From: Argentina anserina
Taxonomy: Eukaryota > Streptophyta > Magnoliopsida > Rosales > Rosaceae
Assembly (NCBI RefSeq): GCF_933775445.1
Contig: NW_026089424.1
Span: 186,001-250,000 of the forward strand
DNA length: 64,000 bases
Direction: 5' to 3'
Below, piece after piece: positions 48,469 through 62,003 of this stretch. Position numbers and translations under genes: made by a program. The notes under the pieces were generated by a model. The model worked only from the letters and a program-made list of their open reading frames with translations, was not told the DNA's origin and searched no databases. Every line of letters begins with the position of its first letter. Positions within the stretch are counted from its first letter, which is position 1.

Positions 48469-50683
48469 ATGCGAGTTTCTATTGAATTTGAGAGTTTTGC
48501 AAGTGTGGGAGTGTGTTTCTTTCAAACTGAGTATCTGTACATCATTTGCGTATCTTTACTATTCCAATTGTGTATCTTTACATCGTTTGCGTATCTTTAC
48601 TATTCCAATTGTGTGTCTTTTCATTTCTCGTTTGAGTATCTTTATGTAAGGCTTCTGATGAGAGTTTCTATTGTATTTGAGAGTTTTGCAAGTGTGGGAG
48701 TGTGTTTCTTTCAAACTGAGTATCTTTACATCGTTTGCGTATCTTTACTATTCCAATTGTGTATCTTTTCATTTCTCGTTTGAGTATCTTTCTGTAAGGC
48801 TTCTTATGCGAGTTTCTATTGTATTTGAGAGTTTTGCAAGTGTCGGAGTGTGTTTCTTTCAAACTGAGTATCTTTACATCGTTTGCGTATCTTTACTATT
48901 CCAATTGTGTATCTTTTCATTTCTCGTTTAAGTATCTTTCTGTAAGGCTTTCTGATGCGAGTTTCTATTGAATTTGAGAGTTTTGCAAGTGTGGGGAGTG
49001 TGTTTCTTTCAAACTGAGTATCTTTACATCGTTTGCGTATCTTTACTATTCCAATTGTGTATCTTTACATCGTTTTCGTATCTTTACTATTCCAATTGTG
49101 TATCTTTTCATTTCTCGTTTGAGTATCTTTCTGTAAGGCTTTCTGATGCGAGTTTCTATTGAATTTGAGAGTTTTGCAAGTGTGGGAGTGTGTTTCTTTC
49201 AAACTGAGTATCTTTACATCGTTTGCGTATCTTTACTATTCCAATTGTGTATCTTTACATCGTTTGCGTATCTTTACTATTCCAATTGTGTATCTTTTCA
49301 TTTCTCGTTTGAGTCTCTTTCTGTAAGGCTTCTGATGCGAGTTTCTATTGAATTTGAGAGTTTTGCAAGTGTGGGAGTGTGTTTCTTTCAAACTGAGTAT
49401 CTTTACATCGTTTGCGTATCTTTACTATTCCAATTGTGTATCTTTACATCGTTTGCGTATCTTTACTATTCCAATTGTGTATCTTTTTATTTCTCGTTTG
49501 AGTATCTTTCTGTAAGGCTTCTTATGCGAGTTTCTATTGAATTTGAGAGTTTTGCAAGTGTGGGAGTGTGTTTCTTTCAAACTGAGTATCTTTACATCGT
49601 TTGCGTATCTTTACTATTCCAATTGTGTATCTTTACATCGTTTGCGTATCTTTACTATTCCAATTGTGTATCTTTTTATTTCTCGTTTGAGTATCTTTCT
49701 GTAAGGCTTCTTATGCGAGTTTCTATTGTATTTGAGAGTTTTGCAAGTGTCGGAGTGTGTTTCTTTCAAACTGAGTATCTTTACACCGTTTTCGTATCTT
49801 TACTATTCCAATTGTGTATCTTTTCATTTCTCGTTTGAGTATCTTTCTGTAAGGCTTCTGATGCGAGTTTCTATTGTATTTGAGAGTTTTGCAAGTGTGG
49901 GAGTGTGTTTCTTTCAAACTAAGTATCTTTACATCGTTTGCGTATCTTTACTATTCCAATTGTGTATCTTTTCATTTCTCGTTTGAGTATCTTTCTGTAA
50001 GGCTTTCTGATGCGAGTTTCTATTGAATTTGAGAGTTTTGCAAGTGTGGGAGTGTGTTTCTTTCAAACTGAGTATCTTTACATCGTTTGCGTATCTTTAC
50101 TATTCCAATTGTGTATCTTTACATCGTTTGCGTATCTTTACTATTCCAATTGTGTGTCTTTTCATTTCTCGTTTGAGTATCTTTATGTAAGGCTTCTGAT
50201 GAGAGTTTCTATTGTATTTGAGAGTTTTGCAAGTGTGGGAGTGTGTTTCTTTCAAACTGAGTATCTTTACATCGTTTGCGTATCTTTACTATTCCAATTG
50301 TGTATCTTTTCATTTCTCGTTTGAGTATCTTTCTGTAAGGCTTCTTATGCGAGTTTCTATTGTATTTGAGAGTTTTGCAAGTGTCGGAGTGTGTTTCATT
50401 CAAACTGAGTATCTTTACATCGTTTCGTATCTTTACTATTCCAATTGTGTATCTTTACATCGTTTGCGTATCTTTACTATTCCAATTGTGTATCTTTTCA
50501 TTTCTCGTTTGAGTATCTTTCTGTAAGGCTTCTTATGCGAGTTTCTATTGAATTTGAGAGTTTTGCAAGTGTGGGAGTGTGTTTCTTTCAAACTGAGTAT
50601 CTTTACATCGTTTGCGTATCTTTACTATTCCAATTGTGTATCTTTTCATTTCTCGTTTGAGTATCTTTCTGTAAGGCTTTCTG
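48469..50683 (+). repeat. Mosaic of 2931-bp and 3.2-kb HOR pieces
   Basis: Starts with the CTGTACATCATTTG monomer, ATGAGAG and GTCGGAG monomers (48469-48954), then 191, 189, 189, 189, 148 and 149 bp monomers of the 3.2-kb family. Two successive CTTTTTATT monomers (49335, 49524) recur as at 46744-47121, 2591 bp away. It ends 189 (50010), 148 with ATGAGAG, 188 with CATTCAAAC/CGTTTCG and 149 bp. Confidence 0.82.
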
Positions 50684-52479
50684 ATGCGAGTTTCTATTGA
50701 ATTTGAGAGTTTTGCAAGTGTGGGAGTGTGTTTCTTTCAAACTGAGTATCTTTACATCGTTTGCGTATCTTTACTATTCCAATTGTATATCTTTACATCG
50801 TTTGCGTATCTTTACTATTCCAATTGTGTGTCTTTTCATTTCTCGTTTGAGTATCTTTATGTAAGGCTTCTGATGAGAGTTTCTATTGTATTTGAGAGTT
50901 TTGCAAGTGTGGGAGTGTGTTTCTTTCAAACTGAGTATCTTTACATCGTTTGCGTATCTTTACTATTCCAATTGTGTATCTTTTCATTTCTCGTTTGAGT
51001 ATCTTTCTGTAAGGCTTCTTATGCGAGTTTCTATTGTATTTGAGAGTTTTGCAAGTGTCGGAGTGTGTTTCTTTCAAACTGAGTATCTTTACATCGTTTG
51101 CGTATCTTTACTATTCCAATTGTGTATCTTTTCATTTCTCGTTTGAGTATCTTTCTGTAAGGCTTTCTGATGCGAGTTTCTATTGAATTTGAGAGTTTTG
51201 CAAGTGTGGGAGTGTGTTTCTTTCAAACTGAGTATCTTTACATCGTTTGCGTATCTTTACTATTCCAATTGTGTATCTTTACATCGTTTGCGTATCTTTA
51301 CTATTCCAATTGTGTGTCTTTTCATTTCTCGTTTGAGTATCTCTATGTAAGGCTTCTGATGAGAGTTTCTATTGTATTTGAGAGTTTTGCAAGTGTGGGA
51401 GTGTGTTTCTTTCAAACTGAGTATCTTTACATCGTTTGCGTATCTTTACTATTCCAATTGTGTATCTTTTCATTTCTCGTTTGAGTATCTTTCTGTAAGG
51501 CTTCTTATGCGAGTTTCTATTGAATTTGAGAGTTTTGCAAGTGTGGGAGTGTGTTTCTTTCAAACTGAGTATCTTTACATCGTTTGCGTATCTTTACTAT
51601 TCCAATTGTGTATCTTTTCATTTCTCGTTTGAGTATCTTTCTGTAAGGCTTTCTGATGCGAGTTTCTATTGAATTTGAGAGTTTTGCAAGTGTGGGAGTG
51701 TGTTTCTTTCAAACTGAGTATCTTTACATCGTTTGCGTATCTTTACTATTCCAATTGTGTATCTTTACATCGTTTGCGTATCTTTACTATTCCAATTGTG
51801 TGTCTTTTCATTTCTCGTTTGAGTATCTTTATGTAAGGCTTCTGATGAGAGTTTCTATTGTATTTGAGAGTTTTGCAAGTGTGGGAGTGTGTTTCTTTCA
51901 AACTGAGTATCTTTACATCGTTTGCGTATCTTTACTATTCCAATTGTGTATCTTTTCATTTCTCGTTTGAGTATCTTTCTGTAAGGCTTCTTATGCGAGT
52001 TTCTATTGTATTTGAGAGTTTTGCAAGTGTCGGAGTGTGTTTCTTTCAAACTGAGTATCTTTACATCGTTTGCGTATCTTTACTATTCCAATTGTGTATC
52101 TTTTCATTTCTCGTTTGAGTATCTTTCTGTAAGGCTTTCTGATGCGAGTTTCTATTGAATTTGAGAGTTTTGCAAGTGTGGGAGTGTGTTTCTTTCAAAC
52201 TGAGTATCTTTACATCGTTTGCGTATCTTTACTATTCCAATTGTGTATCTTTACATCGTTTGCGTATCTTTACTATTCCAATTGTGTGTCTTTTCATTTC
52301 TCGTTTGAGTATCTTTATGTAAGGCTTCTGATGAGAGTTTCTATTGTATTTGAGAGTTTTGCAAGTGTGGGAGTGTGTTTCTTTCAAACTGAGTATCTTT
52401 ACATCGTTTGCGTATCTTTACTATTCCAATTGTGTATCTTTTCATTTCTCGTTTGAGTATCTTTCTGTAAGGCTTTCTG
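50684..52479 (+). repeat. 486-bp trimer HOR, 3.7 tandem copies
   Basis: Copies start at 50684, 51170, 51656 and 52142, each 189 + 148 + 149 bp. The last lacks its third monomer and ends at 52479. Markers per copy are GTGTGTC with CTTTATG at the end of the long monomer (CTCTATG in the copy at 51170), ATGAGAG at the start of the first short monomer, and GTCGGAG in the second short monomer. In the copy at 51170 the second short monomer has GAATTTG and GTGGGAG instead. This is the most regular short-period HOR in the window. Confidence 0.92.
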
Positions 52480-53007
52480 ATGCGAGTTTCTATTGAATTT
52501 GAGAGTTTTGCAAGTGTGGGGAGTGTGTTTCTTTCAAACTGAGTATCTTTACATCGTTTGCGTATCTTTACTATTCCAATTGTGTATCTTTACATCGTTT
52601 TCGTATCTTTACTATTCCAATTGTGTATCTTTTCATTTCTCGTTTGAGTATCTTTCTGTAAGGCTTTCTGATGCGAGTTTCTATTGAATTTGAGAGTTTT
52701 GCAAGTGTGGGAGTGTGTTTCTTTCAAACTGAGTATCTTTACATCGTTTGCGTATCTTTACTATTCCAATTGTGTATCTTTACATCGTTTGCGTATCTTT
52801 ACTATTCCAATTGTGTATCTTTTCATTTCTCGTTTGAGTCTCTTTCTGTAAGGCTTCTGATGCGAGTTTCTATTGTATTTGAGAGTTTTGCAAGTGTGGG
52901 AGTGTGTTTCTTTCAAACTGAGTATCTTTACATCGTTTGCGTATCTTTACTATTCCAATTGTGTATCTTTTCATTTCTCGTTTGAGTATCTTTCTGTAAG
53001 GCTTCTT
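52480..53007 (+). repeat. Three monomers joining the 486-bp trimers to the 2.1-kb blocks
   Basis: A 191-bp GTGGGG monomer (52480) with CGTTTTCG, a 189-bp AGTCTC monomer (52671) and a 148-bp monomer (52860). These are monomers 1 and 2 of the 3.2-kb HOR followed by a single-segment monomer, inserted between trimer arrays. Confidence 0.82.
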
Positions 53008-55137
53008 ATGCGAGTTTCTATTGTATTTGAGAGTTTTGCAAGTGTCGGAGTGTGTTTCATTCAAACTGAGTATCTTTACATCGTTTCGTATCTTTACTAT
53101 TCCAATTGTGTATCTTTACATCGTTTGCGTATCTTTACTATTCCAATTGTGTATCTTTTCATTTCTCGTTTGAGTATTTTTCTGTAAGGCTTCTTATGCG
53201 AGTTTCTATTGTATTTGAGAGTTTTGCAAGTGTCGGAGTGTGTTTCTTTCAAACTGAGTATCTTTACATCGTTTGCGTATCTTTACTATTCCAATTGTGT
53301 ATCTTTTCATTTCTCGTTTGACTATCTTTCTGTAAGGCTTTCTGATGCGAGTTTCTATTGAATTTGAGAGTTTTGCAAGTGTGGGAGTGTGTTTCTTTCA
53401 AACTGAGTATCTTTACATCGTTTGCGTATCTTTACTATTCCAATTGTGTATCTTTACATCGTTTGCGTATCTTTACTATTCCAATTGTGTGTCTTTTCAT
53501 TTCTCGTTTGAGTATCTTTATGTAAGGCTTCTGATAAGAGTTTCTATTGTATTTGAGAGTTTTGCAAGTGTGGGAGTGTGTTTCTTTCAAACTGAGTATC
53601 TTTACATCGTTTGCGTATCTTTACTATTCCAATTGTGTATCTTTTCATTTCTCGTTTGAGTATCTTTCTGTAAGGCTTCTTATGCGAGTTTCTATTGAAT
53701 TTGAGAGTTTTGCAAGTGTGGGAGTGTGTTTCTTTCAAACTGAGTATCTTTACATCGTTTGCGTATCTTTACTATTCCAATTGTGTATCTTTTCATTTCT
53801 CGTTTGAGTATCTTTCTGTAAGGCTTTCTGATGCGAGTTTCTATTGAATTTGAGAGTTTTGCAAGTGTGGGAGTGTGTTTCTTTCAAACTGAGTATCTTT
53901 ACATCGTTTGCGTATCTTTACTATTCCAATTGTGTATCTTTACATCGTTTGCGTATCTTTACTATTCCAATTGTGTGTCTTTTCATTTCTCGTTTAAGTA
54001 TCTTTATGTAAGGCTTCTGATGAGAGTTTCTATTGTATTTGAGAGTTTTGCAAGTGTGGGAGTGTGTTTCTTTCAAACTGAGTATCTTTACATCGTTTGC
54101 GTATCTTTACTATTCCAATTGTGTATCTTTTCATTTCTCGTTTGAGTATCTTTCTGTAAGGCTTCTTATGCGAGTTTCTATTGTATTTGAGAGTTTTGCA
54201 AGTGTCGGAGTGTGTTTCTTTCAAACTGAGTATCTTTACATCGTTTGCGTATCTTTACTATTCCAATTGTGTATCTTTTCATTTCTCGTTTGAGTATCTT
54301 TCTGTAAGGCTTCTTATGCGAGTTTCTATTGTATTTGAGAGTTTTGCAAGTGTCGGAGTGTGTTTCTTTCAAACTGAGTATCTTTACATCGTTTCGTATC
54401 TTTACTATTCCAATTGTGTATCTTTACATCGTTTGCGTATCTTTACTATTCCAATTGTGTATCTTTTCATTTCTCGTTTGAGTATCTTTCTGTAAGGCTT
54501 CTTATGCGAGTTTCTATTGAATTTGAGAGTTTTGCAAGTGTGGGAGTGTGTTTCTTTCAAACTGAGTATCTTTACATCGTTTGCGTATCTTTACTATTCC
54601 AATTGTGTATCTTTTCATTTCTCGTTTGAGTATCTTTCTGTAAGGCTTTCTGATGCGAGTTTCTATTGAATTTGAGAGTTTTGCAAGTGTGGGAGTGTGT
54701 TTCTTTCAAACTGAGTATCTTTACATCGTTTGCGTATCTTTACTATTCCAATTGTGTATCTTTACATCGTTTGCGTATCTTTACTATTCCAATTGTGTAT
54801 CTTTTCATTTCTCGTTTGAGTCTCTTTCTGTAAGGCTTCTGATGCGAGTTTCTATTGTATTTGAGAGTTTTGCAAGTGTCGGAGTGTGTTTCTTTCAAAC
54901 TGAGTATCTTTACATCGTTTGCGTATCTTTACTATTCCAATTGTGTATCTTTTCATTTCTCGTTTGAGTATCTTTCTGTAAGGCTTCTTATGCGAGTTTC
55001 TATTGTATTTGAGAGTTTTGCAAGTGTCGGAGTGTGTTTCTTTCAAACTGAGTATCTTTACATCGTTTGCGTATCTTTACTATTCCAATTGTGTATCTTT
55101 TCATTTCTCGTTTGAGTATCTTTCTGTAAGGCTTCTT
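53008..55137 (+). repeat. 2130-bp segmental repeat, copy 1
   Basis: Thirteen monomers: 188, 149, 189, 148, 149, 189, 148, 148, 188, 149, 189, 148, 148. Markers are CATTCAAAC/CGTTTCG with AGTATTTTTC in the first and GACTATC at the end of the second. Both recur exactly 2130 bp later at 55138 and 55326. Two 486-type trimers (53345 and 53831) lie inside. A private ATAAGAG replaces ATGAGAG at 53534. Confidence 0.86.
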
Positions 55138-57205
55138 ATGCGAGTTTCTATTGTATTTGAGAGTTTTGCAAGTGTCGGAGTGTGTTTCATTCAAACTGAG
55201 TATCTTTACATCGTTTCGTATCTTTACTATTCCAATTGTGTATCTTTACATCGTTTGCGTATCTTTACTATTCCAATTGTGTATCTTTTCATTTCTCGTT
55301 TGAGTATTTTTCTGTAAGGCTTCTTATGCGAGTTTCTATTGTATTTGAGAGTTTTGCAAGTGTCGGAGTGTGTTTCTTTCAAACTGAGTATCTTTACATC
55401 GTTTGCGTATCTTTACTATTCCAATTGTGTATCTTTTCATTTCTCGTTTGACTATCTTTCTGTAAGGCTTTCTGATGCGAGTTTCTATTGAATTTGAGAG
55501 TTTTGCAAGTGTGGGAGTGTGTTTCTTTCAAACTGAGTATCTTTACATCGTTTGCGTATCTTTACTATTCCAATTGTGTATCTTTACATCGTTTGCGTAT
55601 CTTTACTATTCCAATTGTGTGTCTTTTCATTTCTCGTTTGAGTATCTTTATGTAAGGCTTCTGATGAGAGTTTCTATTGTATTTGAGAGTTTTGCAAGTG
55701 TGGGAGTGTGTTTCTTTCAAACTGAGTATCTTTACATCGTTTGCGTATCTTTACTATTCCAATTGTGTATCTTTTCATTTCTCGTTTGAGTATCTTTCTG
55801 TAAGGCTTCTTATGCGAGTTTCTATTGAATTTGAGAGTTTTGCAAGTGTGGGAGTGTGTTTCTTTCAAACTGAGTATCTTTACATCGTTTGCGTATCTTT
55901 ACTATTCCAATTGTGTATCTTTTCATTTCTCGTTTGAGTATCTTTCTGTAAGGCTTTCTGATGCGAGTTTCTATTGAATTTGAGAGTTTTGCAAGTGTGG
56001 GAGTGTGTTTCTTTCAAACTGAGTATCTTTACATCGTTTGCGTATCTTTACTATTCCAATTGTGTATCTTTACATCGTTTGCGTATCTTTACTATTCCAA
56101 TTGTGTGTCTTTTCATTTCTCGTTTGAGTATCTTTATGTAAGGCTTCTGATGAGAGTTTCTATTGTATTTGAGAGTTTTGCAAGTGTGGGAGTGTGTTTC
56201 TTTCAAACTGAGTATCTTTACATCGTTTGCGTATCTTTACTATTCCAATTGTGTATCTTTTCATTTCTCGTTTGAGTATCTTTCTGTAAGGCTTCTTATG
56301 CGAGTTTCTATTGAATTTGAGAGTTTTGCAAGTGTGGGAGTGTGTTTCTTTCAAACTGAGTATCTTTACATCGTTTGCGTATCTTTACTATTCCAATTGT
56401 GTATCTTTTCATTTCTCGTTTGAGTATCTTTCTGTAAGGCTTTCTGATGCGAGTTTCTATTGAATTTGAGAGTTTTGCAAGTGTGGGAGTGTGTTTCTTT
56501 CAAACTGAGTATCTTTACATCGTTTGCGTATCTTTACTATTCCAATTGTGTATCTTTACATCGTTTGCGTATCTTTACTATTCCAATTGTGTATCTTTTC
56601 ATTTCTCGTTTGAGTATCTTTCTGTAAGGCTTTCTGATGCGAGTTTCTATTGAATTTGAGAGTTTTGCAAGTGTGGGGAGTGTGTTTCTTTCAAACTGAG
56701 TATCTTTACATCGTTTGCGTATCTTTACTATTCCAATTGTGTATCTTTACATCGTTTTCGTATCTTTACTATTCCAATTGTGTATCTTTTCATTTCTCGT
56801 TTGAGTATCTTTCTGTAAGGCTTTCTGATGCGAGTTTCTATTGAATTTGAGAGTTTTGCAAGTGTGGGAGTGTGTTTCTTTCAAACTGAGTATCTTTACA
56901 TCGTTTGCGTATCTTTACTATTCCAATTGTGTATCTTTACATCGTTTGCGTATCTTTACTATTCCAATTGTGTATCTTTTCATTTCTCGTTTGAGTCTCT
57001 TTCTGTAAGGCTTCTGATGCGAGTTTCTATTGTATTTGAGAGTTTTGCAAGTGTGGGAGTGTGTTTCTTTCAAACTGAGTATCTTTACATCGTTTGCGTA
57101 TCTTTACTATTCCAATTGTGTATCTTTACATCGTTTGCGTATCTTTACTATTCCAATTGTGTATCTTTTCATTTCTCGTTTGAGTATCTTTCTGTAAGGC
57201 TTCTT
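55138..57205 (+). repeat. 2068-bp segmental repeat, copy 2
   Basis: Starts like the copy at 53008 (AGTATTTTTC, GACTATC, then 486-type trimers at 55475 and 55961). From 56447 it runs into a 190-bp monomer and the 191, 189, 189 start of the 3.2-kb family. The AGTATTTTTC monomer returns at 57206. The two copies are alike only over about the first 0.9 kb. Confidence 0.84.
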
Positions 57206-60200
57206 ATGCGAGTTTCTATTGTATTTGAGAGTTTTGCAAGTGTCGGAGTGTGTTTCATTCAAACTGAGTATCTTTACATCGTTTCGTATCTTTACTATTC
57301 CAATTGTGTATCTTTACATCGTTTGCGTATCTTTACTATTCCAATTGTGTATCTTTTCATTTCTCGTTTGAGTATTTTTCTGTAAGGCTTCTTATGCGAG
57401 TTTCTATTGTATTTGAGAGTTTTGCAAGTGTCGGAGTGTGTTTCTTTCAAACTGAGTATCTTTACATCGTTTGCGTATCTTTACTATTCCAATTGTGTAT
57501 CTTTTCAATTCTCGTTTGACTATCTTTCTGTAAGGCTTTCTGATGCGAGTTTCTATTGAATTTGAGAGTTTTGCAAGTGTGGGAGTGTGTTTCTTTCAAA
57601 CTGAGTATCTTTACATCGTTTGCGTATCTTTACTATTCCAATTGTGTATCTTTTCATTTCTCGTTTGAGTATCTTTCTGTAAGGCTTTCTGATGCGAGTT
57701 TCTATTGAATTTGAGAGTTTTGCAAGTGTGGGAGTGTGTTTCTTTCAAACTGAGTATCTTTACATCGTTTGCGTATCTTTACTATTCCAATTGTGTATCT
57801 TTACATCGTTTGCGTATCTTTACTATTCCAATTGTGTTTTTTTTCATTTCTCGTTTGAGTATCTTGATGTAAGGCTTCTTATGCGAGTTTCTATTGTATT
57901 TGAGAGTTTTGCAAGTGTGGGAGTGTGTTTCTTTCAAACTGAGTATCTTTACATCGTTTGCGTATCTTTACTATTCCAACTGTGTATCTTTTTATTTCTC
58001 GTTTGGGTATCTTTCTGTAAGGCTTCTTATGCGAGTTTCTATTGTATTTGAGAGTTTTGCAAGTGTCGGAGTGTGTTTCTTTCAAACTGAGTATCTTTAC
58101 ACCGTTTTCGTATCTTTACTATTCCAATTGTGTATCTTTTCATTTCTCGTTTGAGTATCTTTCTGTAAGGCTTCTGATGCGAGTTTCTATTGTATTTGAG
58201 AGTTTTGCAAGTGTGGGAGTGTGTTTCTTTCAAACTAAGTATCTTTACATCGTTTGCGTATCTTTACTATTCCAATTGTGTATCTTTTCATTTCTCGTTT
58301 GAGTATCTTTCTGTAAGGCTTCTTATGCGAGTTTCTATTGTATTTGAGAGTTTTGCAAGTGTGGGAGTGTGTTTCTTTCAAACTGAGTATCTTTACATCG
58401 TTTGCGTATCTTTACTATTCCAATTGTGTATCTTTTCATTTCTCGTTTGAGTATCTTTCTGTAAGGCTTTCTGATGCGAGTTTCTATTGAATTTGAGAGT
58501 TTTGCAAGTGTGGGAGTGTGTTTCTTTCAAACTGAGTATCTTTACATCGTTTGCGTATCTTTACTATTCCAATTGTGTATCTTTACATCGTTTGCGTATC
58601 TTTACTATTCCAATTGTGTGTCTTTTCATTTCTCGTTTGAGTATCTTTATGTAAGGCTTCTGATGAGAGTTTCTATTGTATTTGAGAGTTTTGCAAGTGT
58701 GGGAGTGTGTTTCTTTCAAACTGAGTATCTTTACATCGTTTGCGTATCTTTACTATTCCAATTGTGTATCTTTTCATTTCTCGTTTGAGTATCTTTCTGT
58801 AAAGCTTCTTATGCGAGTTTCTATTGTATTTGAGAGTTTTGCAAGTGTGGGAGTGTGTTTCTTTCAAACTGAGTATCTTTACATCGTTTGCGTATCTTTA
58901 CTATTCCAATTGTGTATCTTTTCATTTCTCGTTTGAGTATCTTTCTGTAAGGCTTTCTGATGCGAGTTTCTATTGAATTTGAGAGTTTTGCAAGTGTGGG
59001 GAGTGTGTTTCTTTCAAACTGAGTATCTTTACATCGTTTGCGTATCTTTACTATTCCAATTGTGTATCTTTACATCGTTTTCGTATCTTTACTATTCCAA
59101 TTGTGTATCTTTTCATTTCTCGTTTGAGTATCTTTCTGTAAGGCTTTCTGATGCGACTTTCTATTGAATTTGAGAGTTTTGCAAGTGTGGGAGTGTGTTT
59201 CTTTCAAACTGAGTATCTTTACATCGTTTGCGTATCTTTACTATTCCAATTGTGTATCTTTACATCGTTTGCGTATCTTTACTATTCCAATTGTGTATCT
59301 TTTCATTTCTCGTTTGAGTATCTTTCTGTAAGGCTTTCTGATGCGAGTTTCTATTGAATTTGAGAGTTTTGCAAGTGTGGGAGTGTGTTTCTTTCAAACT
59401 GAGTATCTTTACATCGTTTGCGTATCTTTACTATTCCAATTGTGTATCTTTACATCGTTTGCGTATCTTTACTATTCCAATTGTGTATCTTTTCATTTCT
59501 CGTTTGAGTCTCTTTCTGTAAGGCTTCTGATGCGAGTTTCTATTGTATTTGAGAGTTTTGCAAGTGTGGGAGTGTGTTTCTTTCAAACTGAGTATCTTTA
59601 CATCGTTTGCGTATCTTTACTATTCCAATTGTGTATCTTTTCATTTCTCGTTTGACTATCTTTCTGTAAGGCTTTCTGATGCGAGTTTCTATTGAATTTG
59701 AGAGTTTTGCAAGTGTGGGAGTGTGTTTCTTTCAAACTGAGTATCTTTACATCGTTTGCGTATCTTTACTATTCCAATTGTGTATCTTTACATCGTTTGC
59801 GTATCTTTACTATTCCAATTGTGTGTCTTTTCATTTCTCGTTTGAGTATCTTTATGTAAGGCTTCTGATGAGAGTTTCTATTGTATTTGAGAGTTTTGCA
59901 AGTGTGGGAGTGTGTTTCTTTCAAACTGAGTATCTTTACATCGTTTGCGTATCTTTACTATTCCAATTGTGTATCTTTTCATTTCTCGTTTGAGTATCTT
60001 TCTGTAAGGCTTCTTATGCGAGTTTCTATTGAATTTGAGAGTTTTGCAAGTGTGGGAGTGTGTTTCTTTCAAACTGAGTATCTTTACATCGTTTGCGTAT
60101 CTTTACTATTCCAATTGTGTATCTTTTCATTTCTCGTTTGAGTATCTTTCTGTAAGGCTTTCTGATGCGAGTTTCTATTGAATTTGAGAGTTTTGCAAGT

Positions 60201-62003
60201 GTGGGAGTGTGTTTCTTTCAAACTGAGTATCTTTACATCGTTTGCGTATCTTTACTATTCCAATTGTGTATCTTTACATCGTTTGCGTATCTTTACTATT
60301 CCAATTGTGTGTCTTTTCATTTCTCGTTTGAGTATCTTTATGTAAGGCTTCTGATGAGAGTTTCTATTGTATTTGAGAGTTTTGCAAGTGTGGGAGTGTG
60401 TTTCTTTCAAACTGAGTATCTTTACATCGTTTGCGTATCTTTACTATTCCAATTGTGTATCTTTTCATTTCTCGTTTGAGTATCTTTCTGTAAGGCTTCT
60501 TATGCGAGTTTCTATTGTATTTGAGAGTTTTGCAAGTGTCGGAGTGTGTTTCTTTCAAACTGAGTATCTTTACATCGTTTGCGTATCTTTACTATTCCAA
60601 TTGTGTATCTTTTCATTTCTCGTTTGAGTATCTTTCTGTAAGGCTTTCTGATGCGAGTTTCTATTGAATTTGAGAGTTTTGCAAGTGTGGGAGTGTGTTT
60701 CTTTCAAACTGAGTATCTTTACATCGTTTGCGTATCTTTACTATTCCAATTGTGTATCTTTACATCGTTTGCGTATCTTTACTATTCCAATTGTGTGTCT
60801 TTTCATTTCTCGTTTGAGTATCTTTATGTAAGGCTTCTGATGAGAGTTTCTATTGTATTTGAGAGTTTTGCAAGTGTGGGAGTGTGTTTCTTTCAAACTG
60901 AGTATCTTTACATCGTTTGCGTATCTTTACTATTCCAATTGTGTATCTTTTCATTTCTCGTTTGAGTATCTTTCTGTAAAGCTTCTTATGCGAGTTTCTA
61001 TTGTATTTGAGAGTTTTGCAAGTGTCGGAGTGTGTTTCTTTCAAACTGAGTATCTTTACATCGTTTGCGTATCTTTACTATTCCAATTGTGTATCTTTTC
61101 ATTTCTCGTTTGAGTATCTTTCTGTAAGGCTTTCTGATGCGAGTTTCTATTGAATTTGAGAGTTTTGCAAGTGTGGGGAGTGTGTTTCTTTCAAACTGAG
61201 TATCTTTACATCGTTTGCGTATCTTTACTATTCCAATTGTGTATCTTTACATCGTTTTCGTATCTTTACTATTCCAATTGTGTATCTTTTCATTTCTCGT
61301 TTGAGTATCTTTCTGTAAGGCTTTCTGATGCGACTTTCTATTGAATTTGAGAGTTTTGCAAGTGTGGGAGTGTGTTTCTTTCAAACTGAGTATCTTTACA
61401 TCGTTTGCGTATCTTTACTATTCCAATTGTGTATCTTTACATCGTTTGCGTATCTTTACTATTCCAATTGTGTATCTTTTCATTTCTCGTTTGAGTATCT
61501 TTCTGTAAGGCTTTCTGATGCGAGTTTCTATTGAATTTGAGAGTTTTGCAAGTGTGGGAGTGTGTTTCTTTCAAACTGAGTATCTTTACATCTTTTGCGT
61601 ATCTTTACTATTCCAATTGTGTATCTTTACATCGTTTGCGTATCTTTACTATTCCAATTGTGTGTCTTTTCATTTCTCGTTTGAGTATCTTTATGTAAGG
61701 CTTCTGATGAGAGTTTCTATTGTATTTGAGAGTTTTGCAAGTGTGGGAGTGTGTTTCTTTCAAACTGAGTATCTTTACATCGTTTGCGTATCTTTACTAT
61801 TCCAATTGTGTATCTTTTCATTTCTCGTTTGAGTATCTTTCTGTAAGGCTTCTTATGCGAGTTTCTATTGTATTTGAGAGTTTTGCAAGTGTCGGAGTGT
61901 GTTTCTTTCAAACTGAGTATCTTTACATCGTTTGCGTATCTTTACTATTCCAATTGTGTATCTTTTCATTTCTCGTTTGAGTATCTTTCTGTAAGGCTTT
62001 CTG
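56637..62003 (+). repeat. 5367-bp HOR, copy 1
   Basis: This is the largest period that can be shown in the window. It starts with the 191-bp GTGGGG monomer and is recognised by rare changes that recur exactly 5367 bp later: an 8-T run (57837-57844 and 63204-63211), GTTTGGGTATC (GGG at 58005 and 63372), AGTATTTTTC monomers (57206 and 62573) and CACCGTTTTCG monomers (58029 and 63396). Inside it lies a 2177-bp repeat and several 486-type trimers. It overlaps the end of the preceding 2068-bp block because the two periods are nested. Confidence 0.9.
58474..61706 (+). repeat. 2177-bp internal repeat with 486-bp trimers
   Basis: The block at 58474 (189, 148, 149, 191, 190, 189) recurs at 60651. Two rare changes recur exactly 2177 bp apart: CTGTAAAGCTTC in place of CTGTAAGGCTTC (58801 and 60978) and GCGACTTTC in place of GCGAGTTTC (monomers at 59151 and 61328). 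Between them lie 486-bp trimers at 59679 and 60165, and the one at 60651 starts the second copy. Confidence 0.9.

Noticed and set aside
57837..57844. 8-T run as an RNA polymerase III terminator
   Set aside because: There is no promoter or RNA-gene structure next to it. It came from changes in the GTGTATCTTTTC piece and is useful only as a marker of the 5367-bp HOR.
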